Part shown: in pieces, positions 1-5,930 of the stretch | How positions within the stretch are numbered: the first letter of the stretch is position 1 | How the letters are laid out: each line of letters begins with the position of its first letter | Source of the DNA: F23-B02 sp963613665 | Lineage (GTDB): Bacteria > Bacillota > Clostridia > Oscillospirales > Oscillospiraceae | Direction of reading: 5' to 3' | Length of the DNA stretch: 17,616 bases | Assembly (NCBI GenBank): GCA_963613665.1 | Contig: CAVEAL010000034.1 | Coordinates: 1-17,616 of the forward strand | Made by a program: the position numbers and the translations under genes | The notes under the pieces: generated by a model | Databases searched by the model: none | The model's input: the letters and a program-made list of their open reading frames with translations, nothing else | What the model was told of the DNA's origin: nothing

Positions 1-1
1 C

Positions 2-55
2 GCACTCGGCGCAGCAGAGTATGCACGCCAGAAGGGTCTTGCAAAGGCAAAGTAA
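2..55 (+). CDS. C-terminal tail of a gene entering from the left (partial)
   Basis: An open frame enters from the left edge and ends at TAA (53-55), giving the 17-residue tail ALGAAEYARQKGLAKAK. It has no start in the window. The ALGAA-x-x-A pattern followed by a Lys-rich tail resembles the C-terminus of BadF/BadG/HgdC-type 2-hydroxyacyl-CoA dehydratase activators, which often end in a GALGAAL-like stretch, but 17 residues are too few to assign a family. The other frames near the edge also close quickly, so choosing this frame rests on its protein-like composition. The gene would converge on the minus-strand symporter at 284. Confidence 0.35.
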   Translation, partial: ALGAAEYARQKGLAKAK

Positions 56-171
56 TTCTTTCAGAGGCGAATTAAGGCTTTAAAAAGTCCCTGCTGCGGC
101 CGCCCGACCGAAAGCAATGGCATAAGCCATGGCGTTTCGCATCCCGCAGCTGCGCAGCAATTAAATTGCTT
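56..171. other. Intergenic spacer rich in short palindromes
   Basis: No gene is seen here. The spacer contains a perfect CGCAGCTGCG palindrome (145-154), the 15-bp palindrome AGCAATT-A-AATTGCT (156-170) and a short ATGGC/GCCAT hairpin (117-130). They lie just before the 172-199 terminator hairpin. No promoter is evident. Confidence 0.4.
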
Positions 172-200
172 AAACAGGCAGTCGTAAGGCTGCCTGTTTT
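172..200 (+). terminator. Terminator-like hairpin, possibly bidirectional
   Basis: A perfect 10-bp stem pairs AAACAGGCAG (172-181) with CTGCCTGTTT (190-199) around an 8-nt loop. On the plus strand the stem ends in a TTTT run, so it probably terminates the gene ending at 55. On the minus strand it is followed by TTTAAGC and could back up the 227-250 hairpin. The same CAGGCAG/CTGCCTG core is used in the terminator after metA. Confidence 0.6.
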
Positions 201-226
201 ACATTCTCCGTATCCGTATAACAAAC

Positions 227-250
227 GCCCGACTCCGTACGGAGCCGGGC
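227..250 (-). terminator. Terminator hairpin of the symporter operon
   Basis: A 10-bp stem (227-236 with 241-250) closes a GTAC loop 34 bases downstream of the symporter stop codon. Position 232/245 is an A-C mismatch in a plus transcript but a G-U wobble in a minus transcript, which favours function on the minus strand. The following tail GTTTGTTAT is only moderately U-rich. Confidence 0.6.
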
Positions 251-283
251 ATTCGTATATTTTTTGGGGAGTAGGGGTGGGTA

Positions 284-1507
284 TCAGTGTTTGTTGTAAA
301 CTGCCATGTCCATCTTATCGAGGCTCTTGGCAACAACGGTCGTGCCGACAAGGTCGCCTACGTTGTTGAGCGTGGTGTGCGGCGGATCGATGACGGGCCA
401 GATAGCCGCAAGGATCGGAACGAGGGTCAGCGGCATGCCGAGCGCCTCAAGCAGAACGCCGGACATGACCACGCCTGCGCCCTTTACACCGGCAGCACCG
501 ATGGAAAGGATAAGGCCGAAGAACACGAACTGGAGCGCACTTCCGAAGGTGATGGGGAAGCCGTAGAGGTTAGATGCAAAGACGCAGCACAGACCGATGA
601 ACACGGCAAAGCCGGTCATGCCCATCGTGTTGCCCAGAGGCAGCGTAAAGCCGTAGATGTTCTCGGGAATGCCGAGATCCTCCTCACTGAGCTTGATGGA
701 AACGGGCAGGGTGGCCGCAGAGGATGAGGTGGACGCGGCGACGATGATCGCGGGAGCAATCTTGCGCAGGAAGCCGTAGCCGGACAGCTTGGTGAGAAGC
801 CTTGTGATAAGAGGATAGACCAGCAGAAGAACGATCAGGCAGATGACCCAGTCGGCGACGATGAAGACGATGACGCTCTTCATCATTTCGCTGCTGACGG
901 TGGAGACCATAGTTGCGATGAGCGAAAGAATGCCGAAGGGAGAGAATTCAATGACGTACTCCGTGATCTTGAGCATCGTCTCGCTGCCCTCGTCAATGAA
1001 CTTCACAATGGTCTTGACTTTATCACCGAGGGCGAGCAGCGCAACGCCGAGGAAGAGGCAGAAAACGATGATCTGGAGCATATTCGCGTTGACCATGGAC
1101 TCGACAATGTTCGTCGGGAACCAATCGATCACGTTGTCGATGAAGCTGTATTCCTGGGCCTCGGTGGCTTCTACACCGGTGAGAAGGTCGGTTACACCCT
1201 TGCCGGGCTGGGCGATAAGGCCGCCGACCATACCGAATATTGCCGCGATAACGGCGGATACCACGATCCACAGCATATAGCGCATACCGACCGTGCGGAG
1301 CTGCTTTATATCGCCCATCTTGCACACGCCGCTGGTGATCGAGAAGAACACGAGCGGAACGATGAGCATCTTGAGCATTCGCATGAAGATATCGCCCAGA
1401 GGCGAGATGAAGTCAGCCGCTTCCGGCGACACAAAGCCGACGATAAGGCCGATCACGACGCCGATGAGTATCTTTTTCCATAGTGCAAAGTTTTTCCATG
1501 CGTTCAT
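284..1507 (-). CDS. DAACS-family cation:amino acid symporter
   Basis: A 407-residue secondary transporter of the glutamate/dicarboxylate:cation symporter family (GltPh, SstT, EAAT/ASCT fold), expected to import an amino acid with Na+ or H+. Start M6 of the longer frame is chosen because GGAGG lies 8 nt before this ATG. Visible landmarks are hydrophobic helices throughout, the serine-rich HP1 hairpin AASTSSSAA (258-266), the TM7 motif GNTMGMTG (292-299, equivalent to NMDGT), a glycine-rich HP2 hairpin (about 337-348), and the TM8 stretch D374-PPHTTLNNVGD385. Aligned with GltPh TM8, D374 matches the amino-group-binding Asp394, but the substrate-carboxylate Arg397 position is H377, so a dicarboxylic substrate is doubtful. 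It lies 43 nt after the aminotransferase gene on the same strand and is probably co-transcribed, so the transporter may import that enzyme's substrate. The family call is firm and the substrate is unknown. Confidence 0.93.
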   Translation of the reverse strand: MNAWKNFALWKKILIGVVIGLIVGFVSPEAADFISPLGDIFMRMLKMLIVPLVFFSITSGVCKMGDIKQLRTVGMRYMLWIVVSAVIAAIFGMVGGLIAQPGKGVTDLLTGVEATEAQEYSFIDNVIDWFPTNIVESMVNANMLQIIVFCLFLGVALLALGDKVKTIVKFIDEGSETMLKITEYVIEFSPFGILSLIATMVSTVSSEMMKSVIVFIVADWVICLIVLLLVYPLITRLLTKLSGYGFLRKIAPAIIVAASTSSSAATLPVSIKLSEEDLGIPENIYGFTLPLGNTMGMTGFAVFIGLCCVFASNLYGFPITFGSALQFVFFGLILSIGAAGVKGAGVVMSGVLLEALGMPLTLVPILAAIWPVIDPPHTTLNNVGDLVGTTVVAKSLDKMDMAVYNKH

Positions 1508-1550
1508 GTGTTTTTCCTCCATTTTTCTCTCTGTTTTATTAAGTTTTATA

Positions 1551-2840
1551 TTATGCCTTTACCGTGGCGGCAATCTCGGCGGTCACGCGCAGGAAATCGT
1601 CGATATCCCCGGTGCTGTGGCAGTGCAGGGGGGATACGCGTATGGCACCTGTCAGGCCGAGCGACTCGACGATGCGCTTGGAGTAAAGGCTTGTGTTGAC
1701 GCGCTCGAAAAGCGTGATGCCGCGTTTGTAGTATTCGGCGGTCAGCTGCGTGAAGTCGATGCCGTTAATGCCGATGGCGCTTATCAGATCGCGGTCAACG
1801 GTGTCGGCGGAATCGAGATAAACCTGCGCACCGGGAATGTGACGCAGACCGGGAACGGCATCGGTGCCCTCCATCATGTGAATAAGCAGGGAATGCTCCT
1901 GAAGGTGGATGTGATCCATGCCGGTGACGTACAGCTCGCGTCTGTCCTCGGAGTCCGTGAAATGCTTGCCTATCCAGCAGACATAGTCAACAACGGCGGT
2001 GATGGAAGCGTAGTTCGGATGGGGGAATGTGCCCAGCTCCCATTCCTTCTCGGGCTTCGCAAGCAGCTTGTGGTGAGTCATCTTCGCAACGCGGTCGGAA
2101 ACGTAGCCGTAGCCGCAGCCGCGGATGCCGAACATCTTGTAGGGAGCGAAATTTGCACCGTCAAGACCGCAGGCTTCCACATCGAGAACGCCGTGAGGTG
2201 CGTGCTGGACGGCATCGGAGACGATGTATATATCGGGGTTTATCCTGCGCGCTTCCTTGGCTATAGTCTCGATATCAAAGATGTAGCCGGATATGTTGGA
2301 GGCGCTCATGACGCTCAGCAGAAGGGTGTCCTTGTCGATCTTGCTGAGTATCTCGTCGATATCGACGCCGCCGGTCGCGGGATTTGCCATCGCAACGCGG
2401 AACTCTCTGCCGGTAAGGCCGCAGTAGAGCTCCACCGAGTCATATGCCGAGGGGTGCTCAATGCTCGTCACGACGGCATTGCTGCCCCATTTTTCGTTTG
2501 TCATTATGGTGCTTACGATCTGGAACATGACCTGAGATGCGGTAAGCTCGGTCACGAGAGCGCCGCTCTTTGCACCGAAGATGACCTGCATGATGTCGCG
2601 TATTCCGTCGGCCTTCACCTGCTTGAGCATCAGCGAGGTGTCATGAATGCGCTCGGGGCAGTCGGGGATCTGCTCGAAGCGAGCCTTCTGTTCTACTGCC
2701 GCCTTCAGACGGAGCGAGCCGCCGGAGTTTTCAAAAAATTGACGCTTTCTGCCGAGATAGTCCTCATGTACATAGCAGAATCTATCCTGGATTTCCTTCA
2801 GAAAAGCTTCGTCGAAAAATATCTTCTCGTCTGTGATCAT
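1551..2840 (-). CDS. Class V aminotransferase-fold PLP enzyme, substrate unknown
   Basis: A 429-residue fold-type I PLP enzyme of the aminotransferase class V / cysteine desulfurase superfamily. Visible landmarks are an E128-H129-P motif where SufS-like proteins have the ring-stacking His, S208-D209-A-V-Q-H213 for pyridine-nitrogen contact, the PLP lysine K235 in APYKMFG, and R401 in IRVSPLHCHS, the expected carboxylate-binding arginine near the C-terminus. The long loop that carries the catalytic Cys in SufS (RxGHHC-like) is missing: the chain goes directly from a short linker to R401. It is therefore unlikely to be a desulfurase for Fe-S assembly, and an amino-acid lyase, racemase/epimerase or aminotransferase is more plausible. 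Start is fixed by GGAGG 7 nt before ATG. It is the first gene of the operon with the symporter and lies downstream of a LysR gene. Confidence 0.85.
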   Translation of the reverse strand: MITDEKIFFDEAFLKEIQDRFCYVHEDYLGRKRQFFENSGGSLRLKAAVEQKARFEQIPDCPERIHDTSLMLKQVKADGIRDIMQVIFGAKSGALVTELTASQVMFQIVSTIMTNEKWGSNAVVTSIEHPSAYDSVELYCGLTGREFRVAMANPATGGVDIDEILSKIDKDTLLLSVMSASNISGYIFDIETIAKEARRINPDIYIVSDAVQHAPHGVLDVEACGLDGANFAPYKMFGIRGCGYGYVSDRVAKMTHHKLLAKPEKEWELGTFPHPNYASITAVVDYVCWIGKHFTDSEDRRELYVTGMDHIHLQEHSLLIHMMEGTDAVPGLRHIPGAQVYLDSADTVDRDLISAIGINGIDFTQLTAEYYKRGITLFERVNTSLYSKRIVESLGLTGAIRVSPLHCHSTGDIDDFLRVTAEIAATVKA

Positions 2841-2922
2841 AATAAAACCTCCTGTCTTTCTCTTACCTGTTCGCGCTTTGAGTGCGAAAAAACAAATGTT
2901 TGTAAATGCTTTGCCTGTTTAA

Positions 2923-2951
2923 ATTATAGAAAAAATACGCTTTCTTGTCTA
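2923..2951 (-). promoter_or_regulatory. Promoter of the aminotransferase-symporter operon
   Basis: On the minus strand a -35 TAGACA (2946-2951) and a perfect -10 TATAAT (2923-2928) are separated by 17 bp. Transcription would start near 2916, leaving a leader of about 75 nt. The -35 box is embedded in the 2935-2967 palindrome, as expected for a site where a LysR-type protein touches the promoter. Confidence 0.65.
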
Positions 2952-2967
2952 AGACAAAAAAGCGTAT
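2935..2967 (-). promoter_or_regulatory. 33-bp palindrome: candidate LysR operator and/or terminator of the LysR gene
   Basis: Two 16-nt arms (2935-2950 and 2952-2967) around one central base are complementary at 15 of 16 positions. The core reads TTGTCT-A-AGACAA and the outer arms ATACGC/GCGTAT. On the minus strand the hairpin is followed by TTTTTT, so it can also act as the intrinsic terminator of the LysR gene ending at 3081. It overlaps the -35 of the next promoter, so both roles are possible. Confidence 0.6.
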
Positions 2968-3080
2968 CAGCATATAATCAAAATTATATGGCATATTGCA
3001 CAAAAATTGCGGCAAAAATGCGCGTTTTGACGAAAATCGGCCGCTTTTGCGCGGCTTTGCTGCGAGGTATATGTTTTCCC

Positions 3081-4025
3081 TTATATCTGCCCTATCCTAT
3101 CCTTTATAAATGAGAGGAGCGTGTCCTCTGCGGGGCTTCTGCCGTCGGCGCGGAAATATAGCATGATATCCCTGATGCTGAGCGGGTCGTCTATCCTGTA
3201 GTAGCATAGCTTGCTCGAGGGCTCTACCGACAGGACCGTGCTGCGGATAAAGGCTGCACCGTTTCCGGCTGCCGCAAGTCTGTAGCAGGTCATGGAGGAG
3301 TCAACAAGCATGGCAATATTCGGCTTGAAGCCCGCGTTGCGGCAGATATCCAGCCCGCGCGAGTAGCTGTCGTTTCCCTCACGCAGGAACACAAAGGGAA
3401 CGTCGCGGAAAAGCGCCGCGCTGACGGGAGTTAAGTCATATATGCAGTGACTGCTGCTCTCGCCGCTGCCGGGGCGGTAATATGAGCCGCGCAGCTGCTC
3501 ATTCACGGAGAAGGCTGAAGGGACGGCCAGCACAAGCTCCTCAACGCCGAATTTAAGAGAGTCGATGCCTACGGCCTCAAGGCGGTCCACCTCCGGTGCA
3601 AAGTCTATCTTCCGCTGCAGTATCTGGCTGATGAGTTCATCGTTGCGCATTTCCAGCCAGTCAACGCGGATGTTGGGATATTCCTTACTGAACTGCTTTA
3701 TAAGCCCCGACAAAATGACGGTGCAGAAAAAGCTTGCGCCGCCGAAGCATATGTTTCCGACAAAGCCGTCAGAGCATTCACGCAGGTGCTGGCGCATATC
3801 GTCCTCGAGCTTGAGTATTTTCTCGACCGTGCGGATATAGTATTCGCCCTCCGGCGTAAGCGAGATTGGAGTCGTCGTTCTGTCGAAAATAGTGATGCCG
3901 TAGCTTGTTTCAACCTTTTTGACCATGCAGCTGAGCGACGGCTGTGATACGAACAGCTTTTCGGCAGCTTTTGAGAAACTTTTTTCTTCATATACGGTAT
4001 AGACATAGCGCATCTTTTTGAGCAT
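3081..4025 (-). CDS. LysR-family transcriptional regulator
   Basis: A 314-residue LysR-type regulator. The N-terminal winged helix-turn-helix (about residues 1-60) shows the family pattern F-S-K-A-A-E-K-L-F-V-S-Q-P-S-L-S followed by a G-x-x-x-F-x-R wing turn (GITIFDR) and LTPEGEYY. A linker helix and an effector-binding domain of about 220 residues follow. The start is at ATG 4025 because AAAGGAG lies upstream at good spacing. An upstream extension of 26 residues is possible but is Cys/Ile-rich, unlike a LysR N-terminus, and overlaps the promoter. The gene is upstream of, and on the same strand as, the aminotransferase and symporter, and a palindrome lies between them, so it is the likely regulator of that pair. 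The effector is unknown. Confidence 0.93.
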   Translation of the reverse strand: MLKKMRYVYTVYEEKSFSKAAEKLFVSQPSLSCMVKKVETSYGITIFDRTTTPISLTPEGEYYIRTVEKILKLEDDMRQHLRECSDGFVGNICFGGASFFCTVILSGLIKQFSKEYPNIRVDWLEMRNDELISQILQRKIDFAPEVDRLEAVGIDSLKFGVEELVLAVPSAFSVNEQLRGSYYRPGSGESSSHCIYDLTPVSAALFRDVPFVFLREGNDSYSRGLDICRNAGFKPNIAMLVDSSMTCYRLAAAGNGAAFIRSTVLSVEPSSKLCYYRIDDPLSIRDIMLYFRADGRSPAEDTLLSFIKDRIGQI

Positions 4026-4074
4026 TTCCGCCAACTCCTTTGCAATTAAGTATCTCCGCCAGTTTATTAGAATA

Positions 4075-4103
4075 ATATTAGCATAAAAACAGCAGCATAT
4101 CAA
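4075..4103 (-). promoter_or_regulatory. Promoter of the LysR gene
   Basis: On the minus strand TTGATA (4098-4103) and TAATAT (4075-4080) are separated by exactly 17 bp. Transcription would start near 4068, about 43 nt before the chosen ATG. An ACGC-N7-GCGT element (4121-4135) lies just upstream of the -35 box and may be an autoregulatory site. Confidence 0.6.
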
Positions 4104-4250
4104 ATGTTTAATTGTTTTTAACGCTTTCTTTGCGTATAACGGCAGCGCCCGGCAGCCGCGGCGCTGAAGGGCAAAGTGCTAAAATTTTTGCCGTGCAGAG
4201 AGCGGAGTTTGGAAAATGTGCCGAAGTTGACTGTGAGCATTAGCTGACGC
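4104..4250. other. Divergent spacer between LysR and the methionine promoter
   Basis: No gene is seen. The spacer holds the ACGCTTTCTTTGCGT element (4121-4135), whose first ten bases match the left arm of the 2935-2967 palindrome exactly, and a GC-rich hairpin pairing CAGCGCC (4143-4149) with GGCGCTG (4160-4166). The hairpin has no U-tract on the plus strand. Confidence 0.4.
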
Positions 4251-4279
4251 TTGACAGGACAAAAAAGCTGTAGTATTAT
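4251..4279 (+). promoter_or_regulatory. Strong promoter of the methionine operon
   Basis: A consensus -35 TTGACA (4251-4256) and a -10 TATTAT (4274-4279) are 17 bp apart. Transcription would begin near 4286. The 13-bp palindrome AACATA-G-TATGTT (4290-4302) covers the first transcribed bases and could be a repressor site. The next element downstream is the Met-rich leader ORF. Confidence 0.75.
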
Positions 4280-4322
4280 GCAACCGACAAACATAGTATG
4301 TTGATGGAGAGGAGCAACGGCC

Positions 4323-4445
4323 ATGTCATATCAGGGCTTTCGAATGATGATGTATAAATACATGGACATGCCGATGCCCATGCGCTCTGCCATGCTCTTT
4401 TCCGACAGACCTTCCGAAAATGCCGATATGCGATGCCCCGCATAA
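4323..4445 (+). CDS. Methionine-rich leader peptide of the metY-metA operon
   Basis: A 40-codon ORF not matched to any known family. It starts at ATG 4323, 8 nt after a strong GGAGAGGAG Shine-Dalgarno, and ends with TAA at 4443-4445. Ten of 40 residues are Met (positions 1, 8, 9, 10, 14, 16, 18, 20, 24, 36). The core reads MMMYKYMDMPMPM. It lies between the operon promoter and a perfect intrinsic terminator, upstream of two methionine-biosynthesis genes. This matches the logic of trp, his, leu and thr leader peptides: shortage of charged Met-tRNA would stall ribosomes at codons 8-24 and alter RNA folding downstream. The peptide itself need have no function. The ORF, its Shine-Dalgarno and its Met content are seen directly; the attenuation role is inferred. 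Confidence 0.85.
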   Translation: MSYQGFRMMMYKYMDMPMPMRSAMLFSDRPSENADMRCPA

Positions 4446-4479
4446 GCGCGGGATGACGGTATTGCCAGCAGCCGGGAAG
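4411..4479 (+). promoter_or_regulatory. Candidate antiterminator fold of the Met attenuator
   Basis: CUUCCG (4411-4416) can pair with CGGGAAG (4473-4479, one G bulged), and AAUGCCG (4419-4425) with CGGUAUU (4457-4463, one G-U). This nested fold would take up the 5' arm of the terminator. It lies just beyond the footprint of a ribosome stalled at Met codon 24 (4392-4394) and would be disturbed by a ribosome at the stop codon. The asymmetric internal loop makes it only moderately stable. Alternative small hairpins TATGCG/CGCATA (4427-4444) and CCCGC/GCGGG (4437-4452) exclude each other. Found by eye, without energy calculation. Confidence 0.4.
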
Positions 4480-4507
4480 CTCGTCGGAGCTTCCCGGTTA
4501 TTTTTTT
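4472..4507 (+). terminator. Attenuator terminator before metY
   Basis: A perfect 11-bp stem CCGGGAAGCTC (4472-4482) with GAGCTTCCCGG (4487-4497) closes the 4-nt loop GTCG and is followed by TTATTTTTTT. It is the strongest kind of intrinsic terminator and stands 26 nt after the leader stop codon and 132 nt before metY, inside the operon's own leader. Such a position only makes sense if read-through is regulated. Confidence 0.88.
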
Positions 4508-4523
4508 GAAAGGAATCAATAAA

Positions 4524-4580
4524 ATGCAGCAGCGTTTTCAGACCCTTATACGGGCAAACTTCCGCAAGGGACGAATGTGA
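4524..4580 (+). CDS. Possible second short leader ORF (18 codons)
   Basis: An ATG at 4524, 8 nt after AAAGGAA, opens an 18-residue basic peptide MQQRFQTLIRANFRKGRM ending at TGA 4578-4580. It lies after the attenuator terminator and 59 nt before metY. It has no recognisable family and could be chance. Its Shine-Dalgarno is the only support beyond the ORF itself, so it may at most couple or delay ribosome loading on metY. Confidence 0.25.
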   Translation: MQQRFQTLIRANFRKGRM

Positions 4581-4639
4581 CGGCCCGACAGTGAAGAAAG
4601 CCATATCAAAACAAACTAATTACGAAAGAGGTTATTATT

Positions 4640-5923
4640 ATGAGCAGCTATAAATTCGAAACCTTACAGCTTCATGTAGGCCAGGAGCAGCCCGATCCCG
4701 CAAGCGATTCAAGAGCGGTGCCTATTTATCAGACAACGTCGTATGTGTTCAGAAACTCGGCCCATGCGGCGGCCCGCTTCGGACTTGCCGACGCCGGCAA
4801 CATCTACGGCAGACTTACAAACTCCACGCAGGACGTTCTTGAAAAGCGCGTTGCGGCACTTGAGGGCGGTGTTGCGGCTCTCGCTCTGGCCTCGGGCGCG
4901 GCGGCGATCACCTATACCATTGAGGCCCTTGCGCAGGCGGGAGATCACATTGTGGCTCAGAAGACCATTTACGGCGGCAGCTACAACCTGCTTGCACACA
5001 CGCTTGCGCAGTTCGGCGTCGAGACCACCTTTGTCGATATCCACGACCTATCCGAGGTCGAGGCCGCCATTCGTCCGAACACCAAGGCTGTCTATCTCGA
5101 AACGCTCGGCAACCCCAACAGCGATATACCCGATATTGACGCGATCTCCGAGCTTGCCCACAGGCACGGCCTCCCGGTCGTTGTGGACAACACCTTCGGC
5201 ACTCCGTACCTCATCCGTCCGTTCGAGCACGGCGCGGACATCGTGGTTCACTCCGCAACGAAGTTCCTCGGCGGACACGGCACTACTCTCGGCGGCATCA
5301 TCGTCGATTCCGGAAATTTCGACTGGAAGGCTTCAGGAAAATATGCGCCCATCGCAGAGCCCAATCCGAGCTATCACGGCGTGTCCTTTGTCGATGCGGC
5401 GGGAGCGGCTGCCTTTGTGACCTATGTGCGCGCCATACTGCTCAGAGATACCGGCGCCGCTATCTCGCCGTTTAACGCATTCCTGCTGCTTCAGGGCGTT
5501 GAGACGCTTTCCCTGCGCCTTGAGCGCCACGCAGAGAACACCAAAAAGGTGGTTGAATATCTTGCGTCTCACCCGCAGGTGGAAAAAGTCAATCACCCAT
5601 CTTTGCCGGATCATCCGCAGCACGGGCTCTATGAGCGCTACTTCCCGAACGGCGGCGCGTCGATCTTCACCTTTGAGATCAAGGGCGGCCAGGAGGAGGC
5701 TCATAAGTTTATCGACAATTTGGAGATATTCTCCCTGCTTGCGAACGTTGCAGACGTCAAGTCTCTTGTCATCCACCCCGCAACGACAACACATTCGCAG
5801 CTCACGGCGGAGGAGCTTCTCGATCAGGGGATAAAGCCGAACACGATCCGCCTGTCGATCGGCACCGAGCACATAGACGATATCATTGCCGATCTGGAAA
5901 AGGGCTTTGCAGCCGCAAAATAA
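4640..5923 (+). CDS. metY: O-acetylhomoserine sulfhydrylase (O-acetylhomoserine aminocarboxypropyltransferase)
   Basis: A 427-residue PLP enzyme of the Cys/Met metabolism family, fold type I, cytoplasmic. It replaces the acetate of O-acetyl-L-homoserine with sulfide to give L-homocysteine. Length is typical of MetY (about 425-430, longer than MetB/MetC at about 380-395). Visible residues are Y56 and R58 of YGRLTN, which bind PLP phosphate from the partner subunit, Y112 in TIYGGSY stacking on PLP, D183 in VVDNTFGTP, the Schiff-base lysine K208 in HSATKFLGGHGT, and R404 in NTIRLSIGTEH for the substrate carboxylate. The start follows AAGAGG at 8 nt. It is the first structural gene after the Met-rich leader and terminator, and metA follows. 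The assignment to MetY rather than MetB is supported by the length and by MetA's acetyl-type residue. Confidence 0.95.
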   Translation: MSSYKFETLQLHVGQEQPDPASDSRAVPIYQTTSYVFRNSAHAAARFGLADAGNIYGRLTNSTQDVLEKRVAALEGGVAALALASGAAAITYTIEALAQAGDHIVAQKTIYGGSYNLLAHTLAQFGVETTFVDIHDLSEVEAAIRPNTKAVYLETLGNPNSDIPDIDAISELAHRHGLPVVVDNTFGTPYLIRPFEHGADIVVHSATKFLGGHGTTLGGIIVDSGNFDWKASGKYAPIAEPNPSYHGVSFVDAAGAAAFVTYVRAILLRDTGAAISPFNAFLLLQGVETLSLRLERHAENTKKVVEYLASHPQVEKVNHPSLPDHPQHGLYERYFPNGGASIFTFEIKGGQEEAHKFIDNLEIFSLLANVADVKSLVIHPATTTHSQLTAEELLDQGIKPNTIRLSIGTEHIDDIIADLEKGFAAAK

Positions 5924-5930
5924 ATTTTGA

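Noticed and set aside
1551..2840. SufS/IscS cysteine desulfurase label for the class V enzyme
   Set aside because: The catalytic Cys loop is absent, and the neighbours are a LysR gene and an amino acid symporter, not sufU, nifU or other Fe-S assembly genes.
1293..3113. 606-residue plus-strand ORF
   Set aside because: It is antisense to the aminotransferase and the start of the symporter, both of which have clear family motifs and ribosome sites. Its composition is that of a shadow frame.
4026..4103. 26-residue N-terminal extension of the LysR protein
   Set aside because: It would overlap the promoter boxes, lacks a ribosome site, and is unlike LysR N-termini. The ATG at 4025 has AAAGGAG upstream.
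4326..4604. 92-residue minus-strand ORF opposite the Met leader
   Set aside because: It runs antisense to the leader, terminator and second short ORF, has no recognisable domain, and lies over a region better explained as the met operon leader.
4284..4639. SAM riboswitch or Met T-box before metY
   Set aside because: By eye there is no S-box core (the GGTGGAGGGA-type stretch with matching GCAACC arm) and no T-box AGGGTGGNACCGCG sequence. The only regulatory terminator is explained by the Met-rich leader. A covariance-model search was not possible.
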